A DNA stretch of 5,917 nucleotides from Aquirhabdus sp. (GTDB lineage Bacteria; Pseudomonadota; Gammaproteobacteria; Pseudomonadales; Moraxellaceae). The notes under the pieces are model-generated. The model ran no database searches and was not told the DNA's origin. It worked only from the letters and a program-made list of their open reading frames with translations. Location of the stretch: positions 1 through 5,917 of the forward strand of contig JASLEL010000097.1 of NCBI GenBank assembly GCA_030151145.1, given 5' to 3'. A program made the position numbers and the translations under genes. Positions 5,705 to 5,917 of the stretch are shown in pieces (positions within the stretch are counted from its first letter, which is position 1; each line of letters opens with the position of its first letter).

Positions 5705-5716
5705 TCCTCTGGAGGA
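5705..5716 (-). promoter_or_regulatory. rlpA ribosome binding site inside a small inverted repeat
   Basis: On the minus strand TCCTC, two bases, then GAGGA form an inverted repeat, and the second arm is the core of the rlpA Shine-Dalgarno sequence, 7 nt before the ATG at 5697. The first arm thus resembles an anti-Shine-Dalgarno and could partly hide the site. Only 4-5 pairs are possible, so the effect may be small. Confidence 0.4.
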
Positions 5717-5768
5717 TCCATCAGCGATATTCAGGATTGACTATCGGTGAGTGACCATCTTCAAGTTT

Positions 5769-5832
5769 GGCTAAATAGTGTGTGTAAATAATTAGCGCTA
5801 TGTTGTTTCGAGTCTCATCCTATCGGCTAAAT
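5769..5832 (-). repeat. Two ATTTAGCC copies in the rlpA leader and promoter
   Basis: On the minus strand ATTTAGCC occurs at 5832-5825, inside the spacer of the proposed rlpA promoter, and at 5776-5769 in the leader, 56 bp apart. A perfect 8-bp palindrome TAGCGCTA (5793-5800) lies between them. This might be an operator arrangement; it could also be chance in AT-rich DNA. Confidence 0.3.
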
Positions 5833-5845
5833 GCAAAATTGTCTA
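5817..5845 (-). promoter_or_regulatory. Sigma70-type promoter for rlpA
   Basis: On the minus strand TAGACA (5845-5840, five of six consensus bases) and TAGGAT (5822-5817, four of six) are spaced by 17 bp. Transcription would begin near 5810, leaving a leader of about 110 nt before the rlpA ATG. No better pair lies nearer the gene. Confidence 0.55.
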
Positions 5846-5879
5846 AAAAAATGCCAAAAAATAACGAGGAGTTACCTAA

Positions 5880-5915
5880 ATGATGAAAATTAGATTGTTT
5901 TTCAACCAATATTGA
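5880..5915 (+). CDS. Possible 11-codon leader peptide (MMKIRLFFNQY)
   Basis: AGGAG (5867-5871) stands 8 nt before an ATG at 5880, and the frame closes at TGA 5913-5915, two bases before the window ends. The ribosome binding site is among the best in the window, yet the frame is only 11 codons. It might be a leader peptide for a gene further right, the start of a gene broken by a frameshift, or a chance arrangement. It diverges from rlpA. A weak plus-strand promoter TTGTTT (5803-5808) with CTAAAT (5827-5832) at 18 bp overlaps the rlpA promoter. The peptide resembles no attenuator I know. Confidence 0.3.
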   Translation: MMKIRLFFNQY

Positions 5916-5917
5916 AA

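Noticed and set aside
5698..5721. ATG at 5721 as the rlpA start
   Set aside because: It lacks a Shine-Dalgarno sequence and would put MDPPEEAT, an acidic stretch, before the signal peptide; the ATG at 5697 has AGAGGAA and gives a normal signal peptide.

Overview
The window looks like chromosomal DNA of a gammaproteobacterium, most likely of the family Moraxellaceae (an Acinetobacter relative). This rests on remembered resemblance of the ClpB N-terminal domain and of the short, SPOR-less RlpA to Acinetobacter proteins; I made no database comparison. Coding DNA is moderately GC-rich and the intergenic gaps are clearly AT-richer. There are no RNA genes, CRISPR arrays, insertion sequences or origins that I can support.

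Left part (1-2562): the disaggregase gene clpB, cut at its 5' end by the window edge and complete at its 3' end. It carries a well-formed internal GTG start with its own Shine-Dalgarno sequence, which would give the short form of ClpB lacking the N-terminal domain. A strong intrinsic terminator follows, so clpB ends its own transcription unit.

Middle part (2563-4506): two plus-strand genes of unknown function, each apparently with its own promoter. The first encodes a 235-residue soluble protein whose C-terminal end resembles, from memory, small uncharacterised phage and prophage proteins. The second encodes a 208-residue exported protein with an unusually long N-terminal signal region. The 302-bp gap between them is dense in inverted repeats: a 59-bp element with about 21 pairable bases flanked by a 7-bp direct repeat, two small palindromes, and a perfect 16-bp palindrome. 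A bidirectional terminator closes this part and also serves the opposing minus-strand gene.

Right part (4585-5917): two minus-strand genes. The upstream one (5697 to 5155) is a SPOR-less RlpA-family periplasmic protein with all four residues I associate with the active Pseudomonas lytic transglycosylase. It has a good sigma70-type promoter, a leader of about 110 nt and its own terminator. The downstream one (5031 to 4585) is a small DUF962/Mpo1-like membrane protein. The last bases hold an 11-codon plus-strand reading frame behind a very good ribosome binding site.

The genes do not form one pathway. Terminators separate nearly all of them, so this reads as a set of housekeeping and envelope genes with independent units. 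The parts least explained by known biology are the two unknown proteins and the palindrome-rich gap between them.
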